A stretch of 64,000 nucleotides of DNA from Pedobacter terrae (GTDB taxonomy: Bacteria; Bacteroidota; Bacteroidia; Sphingobacteriales; Sphingobacteriaceae): contig NZ_FNCH01000009.1 of assembly GCF_900100705.1 (NCBI RefSeq), positions 1 to 64,000 on the forward strand, in the 5' to 3' direction. A program made the translations under genes and the position numbers. Below, piece after piece: positions 1 to 6,941 of the stretch (positions are counted from its first letter, which is position 1; each line of letters opens with the position of its first letter). Below the pieces are notes generated by a model that was not told the origin of the DNA, searched no databases, and worked only from the letters and a program-made list of their open reading frames with translations.

Positions 1-63
1 TTCATGAGTTATTTTGCCATCGGTCTACTCTCGATCCTTTTCACTTTATGCTTACTAAATTAA
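1..63 (+). CDS. 3' end of a probable membrane protein (partial)
   Basis: Frame 1 is open from the left edge to a TAA at 61-63. It encodes about 20 mostly hydrophobic residues (SYFAIGLLSILF then TLCLLN), which would suit the last transmembrane helix of a transporter or other membrane protein. The rest lies outside the window, so the family cannot be named. It could also be a chance open stretch. Confidence 0.4.
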   Translation, partial: FMSYFAIGLLSILFTLCLLN

Positions 64-325
64 ACATTTGTAAACATAGGAGCTATCGGATCAGGATGAC
101 GCATTCTTGATAGATTTTTAGCTACTAACTTCTAACACTGGAAAGACTCAACGTAAAAATCGTCATCTCGACAGAAGTAACACGCAGAGGTGAAATCCAT
201 CCTGCGTGAAAGACACTGTAGCAAATTCAGGGTGAAGTATTTTAATAGATCAAAAGCTTCTCTAAGCAGTATGATAACCATAATTCTACTGGAGTTTTCT
301 TAATTTCGCAACATAAGCTTTAGAG
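64..325. repeat. Intergenic region with a diverged copy of the dispersed repeat
   Basis: No gene is seen here. Around 155-235 the sequence has a cgtcatctcgac core followed by a gaggtgaaatccatcctg-like stretch and ttcagggtga. This matches, in diverged form, the unit of the array at 1515-2060. The family is therefore dispersed, not only tandem. Confidence 0.5.
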
Positions 326-1045
326 ATGAAATTTTACGATGCTACCAGAATATCGAGGTTAACTGCAATATTGACAAGCTTGCAAGGAAAAAAACTGGTA
401 ACAGCGAGTGAACTAGCCGCTAAATTTTCAGTAAGTGTACGCACCATTTACAGGGACTTAAAAACGCTGGAACTTGCAGGCATCCCTGTTTACACGGAAG
501 AAGGAAAGGGATACAGCTTAATGGAAGGTTACAAGTTACCGCCCGTGATGTTTACCGAGCGTGAAGCAAATACCTTGATCACCATTGAGCATCTCATCCA
601 TAAAACAAGAGATACCTCTTTAATCAAAGAATATAATACAGCCCTCGATAAGATTAAGGCGGTTTTACGGGTAGGTACAAAAGAAAAAGTAGCGCTTTTA
701 TCAAAGCGTATAGCAATAAGCCCGGCATTTGCGACGCAAAACTCTAGCAACTCACTTACGCAAATCCAGACAGCACTAACAGATTTTAAAGTGTTGAAGA
801 TCAGTTATGAAAGTGGCAATCAAAAAAAAATAATAGAAAGAGAAATAGAACCGTTCGCCTTTTATTACAGTTTGGAAGAAAGTTGGTTGGTGATTGCTTT
901 TTGCCGCTTAAGAAATGATTTTAGAATGTTCCGGCTGGATCGAATCCATTCATTGACGATGAGCGATGAAACATTCTCGCCGCATCAGATTACACTTGCT
1001 TCTTATCTGGAACAAAAACAAAAAAATTATACCCCTGACAAATAG
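326..1045 (+). CDS. YafY-type transcriptional regulator (HTH + WYL domain)
   Basis: A DNA-binding regulator of 239 aa. Residues ~8-60 form a DeoR/HTH_11-type winged helix (SELAAKFSVSVRTIYRDLKT, with the typical TIYRDL recognition helix). The C-terminal half (~135-230) fits a WYL ligand-sensing domain, ending in the usual FRLDRI stretch. Members usually repress or activate a neighbouring gene in response to a small ligand or nucleic acid. The VOC gene 50 bp downstream on the same strand is the natural candidate target. The family call is secure; ligand and target are unknown. Confidence 0.88.
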   Translation: MKFYDATRISRLTAILTSLQGKKLVTASELAAKFSVSVRTIYRDLKTLELAGIPVYTEEGKGYSLMEGYKLPPVMFTEREANTLITIEHLIHKTRDTSLIKEYNTALDKIKAVLRVGTKEKVALLSKRIAISPAFATQNSSNSLTQIQTALTDFKVLKISYESGNQKKIIEREIEPFAFYYSLEESWLVIAFCRLRNDFRMFRLDRIHSLTMSDETFSPHQITLASYLEQKQKNYTPDK

Positions 1046-1095
1046 CTGTCATTTAGCTTTCTGAAATTTGTCTAAAATAAATTAAAAGACAAATT

Positions 1096-1506
1096 ATGAA
1101 TCTCGTTTCAATCAGAATTATTACCAATGATGTAAGTAAATTAATGGAATTTTATGAGCAGATCACTCAACTGAAGGGTATCTGTTATACGGAAGACTTT
1201 GCAGAGATCCAAACGAAAAATGCAACACTTGCTATTGGAAGTACAAGAACATTGCAGTTTTTTGGAGGAGCAGAGGTCGCCATGGCAGCTCAAAACCGCA
1301 CCGCAATTATTGAATTTATTACAGATAATGTGGACAGGATTTACGAAGAACAATCTGATTTTCTGGGCGACTTTTTAGTACAAAAGCCAACAACCATGCC
1401 TTGGGGGAACCGTTCTCTGTTGTTCCGTGACCCTGATGGGAATCTGGTTAATTTTTTTACTCCGGTGAGCACAGATGCAATCAAGAAATTTGAGGGTAAA
1501 ATTTAG
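1096..1506 (+). CDS. VOC (glyoxalase/bleomycin-resistance) family protein
   Basis: A 136 aa protein of the vicinal oxygen chelate fold. It opens with the usual beta strand (VSIRIITNDVSKLMEFYEQ) and closes with the signature RDPDGNLVNFFTPV. One protein of this size makes one pair of beta-alpha-beta-beta-beta modules and normally works as a dimer. It follows the WYL regulator by 50 bp on the same strand and is probably co-transcribed. Substrate cannot be deduced; these proteins may be isomerases, dioxygenases or drug-binding resistance proteins. Confidence 0.85.
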   Translation: MNLVSIRIITNDVSKLMEFYEQITQLKGICYTEDFAEIQTKNATLAIGSTRTLQFFGGAEVAMAAQNRTAIIEFITDNVDRIYEEQSDFLGDFLVQKPTTMPWGNRSLLFRDPDGNLVNFFTPVSTDAIKKFEGKI

Positions 1507-1514
1507 GGTCAGGG

Positions 1515-2062
1515 TTGACGATATTGCCGAAAATTTACAGATGCTAAGCTCTACCATTTGATTTTTCATGTAAGCATCGTCATCTCAACTAAAACGTAGT
1601 TTAAGAGAAAGATTTGTCCTGCAAGAGAGACCCTGAAACCAGTTCAGGGTGATGATATTGCCGAAAAATTTCTAGATGCTATGTTCTACCATTTGGAATT
1701 TTCATGTAGAAATCGTCATCTCGACTGAAACGTAGTGTAACGGAGAGATCTATCCTGTAAGGAGGTACCTGATGCGAGTTAGGTTGACGGTATTGCCGAA
1801 GATTTCCAGATGCTAAGTTCTACCATTTGGAATTTTCATGTAGAAATCGTCATCTCGACTGAAACGTAGTGTAACGGAGAGATCTGTCCTTCAAGAAAGA
1901 TCCTGAAACCAGTTCAGGGTGATGATATTGCCGAAAAATTTCCAGATGCTATGTTCTACCATTTGGAGTGTTCATGCAGAAATCATCATCTCGACTGAAA
2001 CGTAGTATAACATAGAGATCTATCCTGTAAGAACGACCCTGATACGGGTTCAGCGTGAGTAA
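1515..2062. repeat. Tandem array of four ~135 bp repeats
   Basis: The marker ttgccga recurs at 1524, 1658, 1793 and 1928, a period of 134-135 bp. Each unit carries, in order, a cagatgcta..ttctaccatttg stretch, cgtcatctcgactgaaacgta, an agagatct(g/a)tcctg stretch, and an imperfect ggttcagggtga. Units 2 and 4 share 'ccagttcagggtgatgata'; unit 3 differs there. No open reading frame spans the array. Fragments of the unit occur elsewhere in the window (155-235, 27268-27345, inverted at 59220-59292). Confidence 0.85.
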
Positions 2063-2076
2063 AATTTAACTTCCCT

Positions 2077-2397
2077 TTACAGACTCAACCCGTATTCCCC
2101 ATCTATATTTCCATTCTCTAAATGAGCAATTCGGAATATTTCTTTTGAAATAATGGCAATATTTTCTTTTAGCTCCTCCAGGTTACAATTTATGGCGCCA
2201 GTAAGAATGGGCAGTTCCATCATTTCTTCCACAAATTCTATTTTTAATGAACATCCTGGTGTTTCTTCTGCACTACCTTTTAACTGGGAGAAAATTTCGC
2301 TGGCTTCTTTTTTATCATTGCCAAGAGAAAATTTACCGTATGTGATTTTTCCAGCTGGTCCCTGAAGGCTGATGTTGATGATGAAACGGGTTTCCAT
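2077..2397 (-). CDS. Conserved-looking hypothetical protein, 106 aa
   Basis: Not recognised. From the ATG at 2397 it encodes a soluble acidic 106 aa protein starting METRFIINIS, with alternating beta-like segments and an acidic helical C-terminal half (LEELKENIAIISKEIF). An in-frame ATG exists 20 codons upstream at 2457. That start lies inside the perfect hairpin at 2446-2470, which I read as the terminator of the heat-shock gene, so the internal start is preferred. No clear ribosome binding site is seen. It lies directly behind the Hsp20 gene on the same strand. Confidence 0.55.
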   Translation of the reverse strand: METRFIINISLQGPAGKITYGKFSLGNDKKEASEIFSQLKGSAEETPGCSLKIEFVEEMMELPILTGAINCNLEELKENIAIISKEIFRIAHLENGNIDGEYGLSL

Positions 2398-2445
2398 AGC
2401 TAAACTGTCGTATTTTTTAATGGATTTGGGTACATGATCAAATAA

Positions 2446-2470
2446 AAAGTGCCGCATTTAGCGGCACTTT
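2446..2470 (-). terminator. Rho-independent terminator after hsp20
   Basis: A perfect 10 bp inverted repeat (aaagtgccgc / gcggcacttt) with an ATTTA-derived loop. Read on the minus strand it is followed by TTTTTATTT. It begins 4 bp past the Hsp20 stop codon. Confidence 0.8.
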
Positions 2471-2474
2471 GGAA

Positions 2475-2915
2475 TTATTGTATTTCGATCTGTCTGGTGA
2501 CCGCTTTGGCTTCTTCCTTTTTTGGAATGTTAAGATGAAGTATGCCATCTGTATAAGCGGCCTGGATACGCTCAACGTCTGCACTCTCCGGAAGGGTAAA
2601 TGCTCTGGTAAATGCTGAGTAACTATATTCCCTTCTGTTATAGGTTTTGCCTTCGTTATTGTTTTCGGTATGCTGAGCGGTAGAAATGGTCAGCATATCC
2701 TTTTCAATGGATACTTTGAAATCGTCTTTTTTTAATCCAGGCGCAGCCAGTTCGATGTGGTACTCTTCATTCGTTTCAGAAATGTTAACTGCTGGTACGC
2801 TGCTTAAGCGACGATCAGTAAAAAAGGTATCACCTAATACGGATTCAAAGATGTCATTAAAGCCTGGCAATAATGAACTGTTCTTTTTTTCTGGATTGAA
2901 TTTAACCAATGTCAT
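2475..2915 (-). CDS. Hsp20/alpha-crystallin small heat-shock protein
   Basis: A 146 aa ATP-independent holdase chaperone. The alpha-crystallin domain runs from ~40 to 135 (VNISETNEEYHIELAAPGLKKDDFKVSIE) and includes the A-x-x-x-n-G-(I/V)-L signature as AAYTDGILHLNIPK. The C-terminal tail lacks an obvious I-x-I beyond the last IEIQ. A strong AAGGAG ribosome binding site precedes the ATG. It stands alone, with its own terminator 4 bp downstream and a palindrome-rich upstream region. Confidence 0.95.
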   Translation of the reverse strand: MTLVKFNPEKKNSSLLPGFNDIFESVLGDTFFTDRRLSSVPAVNISETNEEYHIELAAPGLKKDDFKVSIEKDMLTISTAQHTENNNEGKTYNRREYSYSAFTRAFTLPESADVERIQAAYTDGILHLNIPKKEEAKAVTRQIEIQ

Positions 2916-2986
2916 AGTTTTTCTCCTTTTAATGTTTTAATAATAAATGGACTATAAATCAATTAATTTAACGCTTTAACCTTTTT

Positions 2987-3113
2987 CCAAAGGTTACATT
3001 TCAAGTTTATCAAGCGCTGTGCCAATGCATTTCTGAGTGAATTTCAACTGTTTTTACTGAAAAATTTTCACTTTTTATGAAAAATTTTCAGTGCTAATGC
3101 TGAATTTTTTTCA
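2987..3113. promoter_or_regulatory. Palindrome cluster upstream of hsp20
   Basis: Two identical near-palindromes TGAAAAATTTTCA lie at 3058-3070 and 3078-3090, spaced exactly 20 bp. A third degenerate copy TGAATTTTTTTCA lies at 3101-3113. A separate inverted repeat AACCTTT..AAAGGTT lies near 2978-2995. They occupy the gap between the toroid gene stop and the Hsp20 start. They could be operator sites for Hsp20, or hairpins ending the upstream transcript. Confidence 0.4.
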
Positions 3114-3126
3114 GTTTTTGCCTGTG

Positions 3127-5328
3127 CTAATGGCTCTTTTCCCAGGAAATAATGATTCGCTGATCGGCTTGTACAAAACATTCTAAATCTTGCATTCCAT
3201 TCTTTACCGTTTCTAATTTTCCGGGAGAGATGGTAAATTTTAGCTTTGGGTTTATTTTCTGTGTTCCGTTGGCGGTAATCCTTAATCTTGCCAATGTGCT
3301 CTGGTGGCCCTGCAGTGAAAATGTAATTTTACCTTTGCTTTTTCTGATGCCATGTATGGGCGCATCGCAAAATATTAAAAAAGATTCGCCATTAATTCTA
3401 ATGTATTGGCGAGGCAATATACCAAAGGCATTGCCCGCTCCGTATACTTCCTGGCCAACGGTGGCGCTCTGTTCCGTTCCGTCATGCAGGTCTTCCAGTG
3501 CAATCCAAAGTTTCCGATCTACTTCGCCCATTTTTACCTCATCTGAAAGCATTTCAGGAGGAAGCATCGGTGGGTAATAGTAAGCCGCCCTGTTAATCAA
3601 AAACCGGGTATACTCAGCACATAATAATCTAACACTGTCGGGGATTTCAACACCAGCGGCATGGTCGAGGTAATCATGAAATGCGCAAAAAACTTCCTGC
3701 TCTTCGTAAGCCGCTGTGTATGGTGCGTCTATAAGCGGAAAAAGCGAAAAAAAGGTTGGAAAATGTTTTCCAAATCCATAGTTACAATCCCATAGCTGCA
3801 CATTCTGGAAGATTGAAGCGAGACAGGTATAACTAAGTTCGAGATATTTTTTTTTGCCTGTTAGCTTGTATAGCCTTAATAGGGCGCCTGCGGAAAAGGC
3901 TGTGTTATTGGCCTGGTACATAAGTTTGAATCCGATTTTGACCAGTTTATTTGCAGCCTTTTCTGCTTCCAGGAGATATTTGTTGTTTTTGGTAAGCTCA
4001 AAGGCCTGTAACATGACATGTGCATAGAGTCCGGGCACGTCTTTTTCTCCACCTTCGCCGGGCTTGGTCTCTGCCTTGATAATTTCCAGCGTATCCATTT
4101 TATAAAAAACGGGCCAATCGTAATGGAATTTTTTTGCAACTTTGATCACAAAACCAAGTGAATCAAGAAATAAATCTTTGGCAACCTTATCGCCTTTTAG
4201 GGCCAATCTGGAAAGGTTGAGCATGGGGTGATGAAGGTACCAGGAATCCATAACCATAGGTATTTTCTGTTCTTCATCTCCTTTCAATTTCGACTCTGCA
4301 GCGGGGTGCCAGCGCATTAAGGTCTTTAATTTTTGATTATAAAACGATGGCAGACCTTCTTTTATGGTTTTTATTACATCAAGGCTTTTGCCACTCCATT
4401 CTACATAATCCTGCAGTGGCAAAAGAACAGCCAGTTGGACCATAATTTCGGGTGGCGTTTCATAATCGCTAACATAGGCATTGAAATAGCGATGTCCATC
4501 AAGTTGCGACCAGCACCCCGGGCTTTCAATCAGGTCTTTCATGCCTTTCTCCAATATTTCGGGCCAGTTTTTATAACTTGTTTCAGGTTTTTCAATTCTG
4601 GTGTAAATGGAGGCGAGCATATCAAGATAATCCCTGCTGAGATTATCCTTACTTTTTTTGTATTCTTTAAAGCAGACCAATGCATCGCTGAGCTGAATTT
4701 CGGTTCCCTTAGCCAGTTCCTGGGTAGGTGAGGGTGGAAGTGCAAGCCCAACTTCCGGAACCTCTCCACCAACTACATCCCCTAGGGAAGTTCCCGTTTG
4801 CTCCGCATACGGACATAAACTGGTCAGATTCTGGAAATATAACATTCTTAAAGAGCGTTCAGGAAAATCCACGTACAAAAGGCCAGTACGGTTTCCTACC
4901 TGACTATGCCGGATATCCCCCATATCCTTTTGAGGACTTGAAAGACTGCCGATGGTTAGGATATCCCTCGGCCAGAATGGAATTGTTGTCGCTTCCCGAA
5001 GCTTTAATGTGCAGCTGTATTTCAAAATGGCAAAATCATCCTCCTCAATAGAAATCTTGATTTTGAACTCGCCCATGGTGGTGGATGCCGTAAAATGAAT
5101 CTGATCTGCTGACTGCCTGATTTTCAGGTTTTCTAAGTTTCCACCGGGAGAAAAACAGGTACGGAAAAATATAGGTTCACAATTTTTCTTTTCAAGCTTT
5201 ATCCATAAAGAATCGCCTGTATCTATGATCTTAAAGTTTAATTTTTGGATAGTTGTTTGATCATGTTCAGTATAGTTGCCCCTGAACCGGTCCATTGCAT
5301 TAATGGCCCAAGGAGATATTCCTTTCAT
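3127..5328 (-). CDS. Large alpha/alpha-toroid-like protein, 733 aa, function unknown
   Basis: Cytoplasmic by appearance: no signal peptide. The first ~230 residues look beta-rich. Residues ~235-600 look like repeated helical hairpins of the six-hairpin (alpha/alpha)6 glycosidase type, with spaced aromatic and histidine motifs (DSWYLHHPMLNLSRLAL; KDVPGLYAHVMLQAFELT). The last ~110 residues return to beta strands (ARLRITANGTQKINPKLKF). Such an arrangement is common in glycoside hydrolases and polysaccharide lyases, but no catalytic motif was identified. It is monocistronic, 211 bp upstream of hsp20. Treat the enzymatic role as a guess. Confidence 0.6.
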   Translation of the reverse strand: MKGISPWAINAMDRFRGNYTEHDQTTIQKLNFKIIDTGDSLWIKLEKKNCEPIFFRTCFSPGGNLENLKIRQSADQIHFTASTTMGEFKIKISIEEDDFAILKYSCTLKLREATTIPFWPRDILTIGSLSSPQKDMGDIRHSQVGNRTGLLYVDFPERSLRMLYFQNLTSLCPYAEQTGTSLGDVVGGEVPEVGLALPPSPTQELAKGTEIQLSDALVCFKEYKKSKDNLSRDYLDMLASIYTRIEKPETSYKNWPEILEKGMKDLIESPGCWSQLDGHRYFNAYVSDYETPPEIMVQLAVLLPLQDYVEWSGKSLDVIKTIKEGLPSFYNQKLKTLMRWHPAAESKLKGDEEQKIPMVMDSWYLHHPMLNLSRLALKGDKVAKDLFLDSLGFVIKVAKKFHYDWPVFYKMDTLEIIKAETKPGEGGEKDVPGLYAHVMLQAFELTKNNKYLLEAEKAANKLVKIGFKLMYQANNTAFSAGALLRLYKLTGKKKYLELSYTCLASIFQNVQLWDCNYGFGKHFPTFFSLFPLIDAPYTAAYEEQEVFCAFHDYLDHAAGVEIPDSVRLLCAEYTRFLINRAAYYYPPMLPPEMLSDEVKMGEVDRKLWIALEDLHDGTEQSATVGQEVYGAGNAFGILPRQYIRINGESFLIFCDAPIHGIRKSKGKITFSLQGHQSTLARLRITANGTQKINPKLKFTISPGKLETVKNGMQDLECFVQADQRIIISWEKSH

Positions 5329-5659
5329 AGATTTAAGGTTAATGTTTTAATTGGTCAATCCTATCACTTAGCTTATCATCATGACGATCAGAAAGACAAA
5401 AAAATGGTTAGCACAACTTTAATTCATCTACAAAGAATTAATGAAATTCAGTGTTAAATTTTTGGGTTGATATCCAATAAACAAGCTGAATGGGGCGATG
5501 GTTTTGACGGTTACTTTTTGATCGTCACTAAACAATTGTAATCATGATGTCGCAGTGACCGTGGTATTCATCATTGTAATCTGAAAAGTAGACCAGTAAG
5601 GGATCTATTCTAAAATAGTAGTTAGGAGCTTAAATCAGCAAATGAATGGTAAATTAACA
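5329..5659. other. Gene-free region upstream of the toroid-like gene
   Basis: 331 bp between the divergent ends of the toroid-like gene and the GNAT gene. Short open frames here have no coding character. No repeat or convincing promoter was seen. Confidence 0.5.
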
Positions 5660-6214
5660 TTACTGAGTGCGTTCAAAATAAATGATGTTATTATCAAAGA
5701 CGCCCTGATAAGGATTGCCTTTTGCCTGGAAACCATTGGCTATCAGAAATCGCTGACTGCTAACAGTAGCCGTAGTAGAAAAGATAATACCACGATGATG
5801 ATTAATTTTTTTAAGCAACAGCTGTTTTAATGTGGTACCAATTCCGTTTTTACGAACTGATTCTTGAGTGAATGAATAACCGATCTCTAAAAATGGTTTA
5901 TATATTTCAGTAATAATCCCAGCTTTATTATATACTTCTTGTAGGTAAGATGGCGTTGGCCTTTTAATGGCCGAAATACCGACCAGTTTTTTGCCGTTGT
6001 AGCAGAAAGCCAGGAACGCTGCATTGAAAATTTTCAAGGGCAGATCAACAGGTAAAACTTTATTTCCCTTTCTTAATAATAAATAGAATTGATGAAGCTG
6101 GATAATCGTACAATCGCATGGCCTTTTGATTTCGAAATGGCAATTACCAAGAAAGTTCGGCTGATCGCCATAATCTTGATGAAATGCCAGCCCGGTAGAT
6201 ATATTGAGATTCAT
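5660..6214 (-). CDS. GNAT-family N-acetyltransferase
   Basis: A 184 aa acetyl-CoA-dependent acyltransferase. The fold's landmarks are present: strand beta4 before the cofactor site (EIYKPFLEIGYSFTQESVRKNGIGTTLKQLLLKKI) with the pyrophosphate-binding R-x-x-G-I-G-T motif, and a late strand with the recurrent F-L-x-x-N-G-F element (RFLIANGFQAKG). The N-terminal part suggests an added substrate-recognition segment. It stands alone on the minus strand. Substrate unknown. Confidence 0.75.
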   Translation of the reverse strand: MNLNISTGLAFHQDYGDQPNFLGNCHFEIKRPCDCTIIQLHQFYLLLRKGNKVLPVDLPLKIFNAAFLAFCYNGKKLVGISAIKRPTPSYLQEVYNKAGIITEIYKPFLEIGYSFTQESVRKNGIGTTLKQLLLKKINHHRGIIFSTTATVSSQRFLIANGFQAKGNPYQGVFDNNIIYFERTQ

Positions 6215-6264
6215 CAGCAGAGATGTAGTTAATGATTAAATGCCGCTTTTGTAGCAATTTATTT

Positions 6265-6528
6265 TCATTTAGTACTAAAGGATGTTCTTAAAGGGCCTGA
6301 TAGGGCAAGCATTTCGCATACCTTGTCGTTCCAGTCTATCAATGCATCTTCAGGTGAGGTACCGAGGCCCGAAACGTCATGCTCCTCTTCAAAAGATAAT
6401 ACGGCATAAAAGCAATCGCCATCCTGATAGACGGAGGGTTTAAACTGCATTACAAAAGTGGGTAACCTGTATCTGTTGTAATCAAAATCTACCAGTTTTC
6501 CTGGAATTGTTCGGACCTGATGTTTCAT
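6265..6528 (-). CDS. Small HicB-like hypothetical protein, 87 aa
   Basis: The central part has the strand-strand-helix look of a HicB-like/RNase-H-fold module (CFYAVLSFEEEHDVSGLG then TSPEDALIDWNDKVCEML). In known members the G-x-(S/T)-P-E-(D/E)-A step precedes the helix. I chose the ATG at 6528 (MKHQVRTIPG). The in-frame upstream start at 6582 would add a segment containing a short direct repeat (acctgatgttt twice), which looks non-coding. No HicA partner is adjacent, so an antitoxin role is not supported. Confidence 0.5.
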   Translation of the reverse strand: MKHQVRTIPGKLVDFDYNRYRLPTFVMQFKPSVYQDGDCFYAVLSFEEEHDVSGLGTSPEDALIDWNDKVCEMLALSGPLRTSFSTK

Positions 6529-6729
6529 AACCTGATGTTTTACTAAAACATTAATGTTTACCCATTTTCTGACGGTAAACAAGCGTATTTGTAAATTAGG
6601 TAAGCCGTGTTTCCTTAAGGTTATCAGGTTGTTGTTTGTTTGTTAAATATTGACAGCTTTGGTAATGGAGAAGATAAACTTTCTGCTGTATTAATCTTTT
6701 TGGCATATATACAGTCGAACCTAGCTGAT

Positions 6730-6882
6730 ATGGCACTAACAATGAATCTTGGAAAGAAAAAATCAGATACATCAGATAAAAACGGCGATGGGCCGGGTAA
6801 AAGTAACTTTCCTGTAAGCATGATCATTTTTATCCTGATACTTAGTGTCCTACTAATGATCCTGATCTTATTTAAAGTTTAA
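6730..6882 (+). CDS. Small single-pass membrane protein, ~50 aa
   Basis: Encodes a charged, glycine/serine-rich N-terminus (KKKSDTSDKNGDGPGK) followed by one C-terminal transmembrane helix (MIIFILILSVLLMILILF). An alternative start lies 12 bp downstream at 6742. Neither has a clear ribosome binding site. The opposite-strand reading frame covering the same DNA shows no protein-like composition. Confidence 0.45.
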   Translation: MALTMNLGKKKSDTSDKNGDGPGKSNFPVSMIIFILILSVLLMILILFKV

Positions 6883-6941
6883 TATAGTGTTGCTTTATTA
6901 GCGTATAAATAAGTGAGGTTCTATTAAGATTAATCTTTTAT

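Noticed and set aside
1515..2062. Repeat array considered as a CRISPR.
   Set aside because: Units are ~135 bp with no short repeat/unique spacer alternation, and no cas genes are nearby.
2398..2457. Upstream 20-codon extension of the 106 aa protein (start at 2457).
   Set aside because: It lies in the hsp20 terminator hairpin (2446-2470); the internal ATG at 2397 is more sensible.
5642..5830. 62 aa plus-strand frame overlapping the GNAT gene end.
   Set aside because: It is the antisense shadow of the acetyltransferase, whose motifs are on the minus strand.
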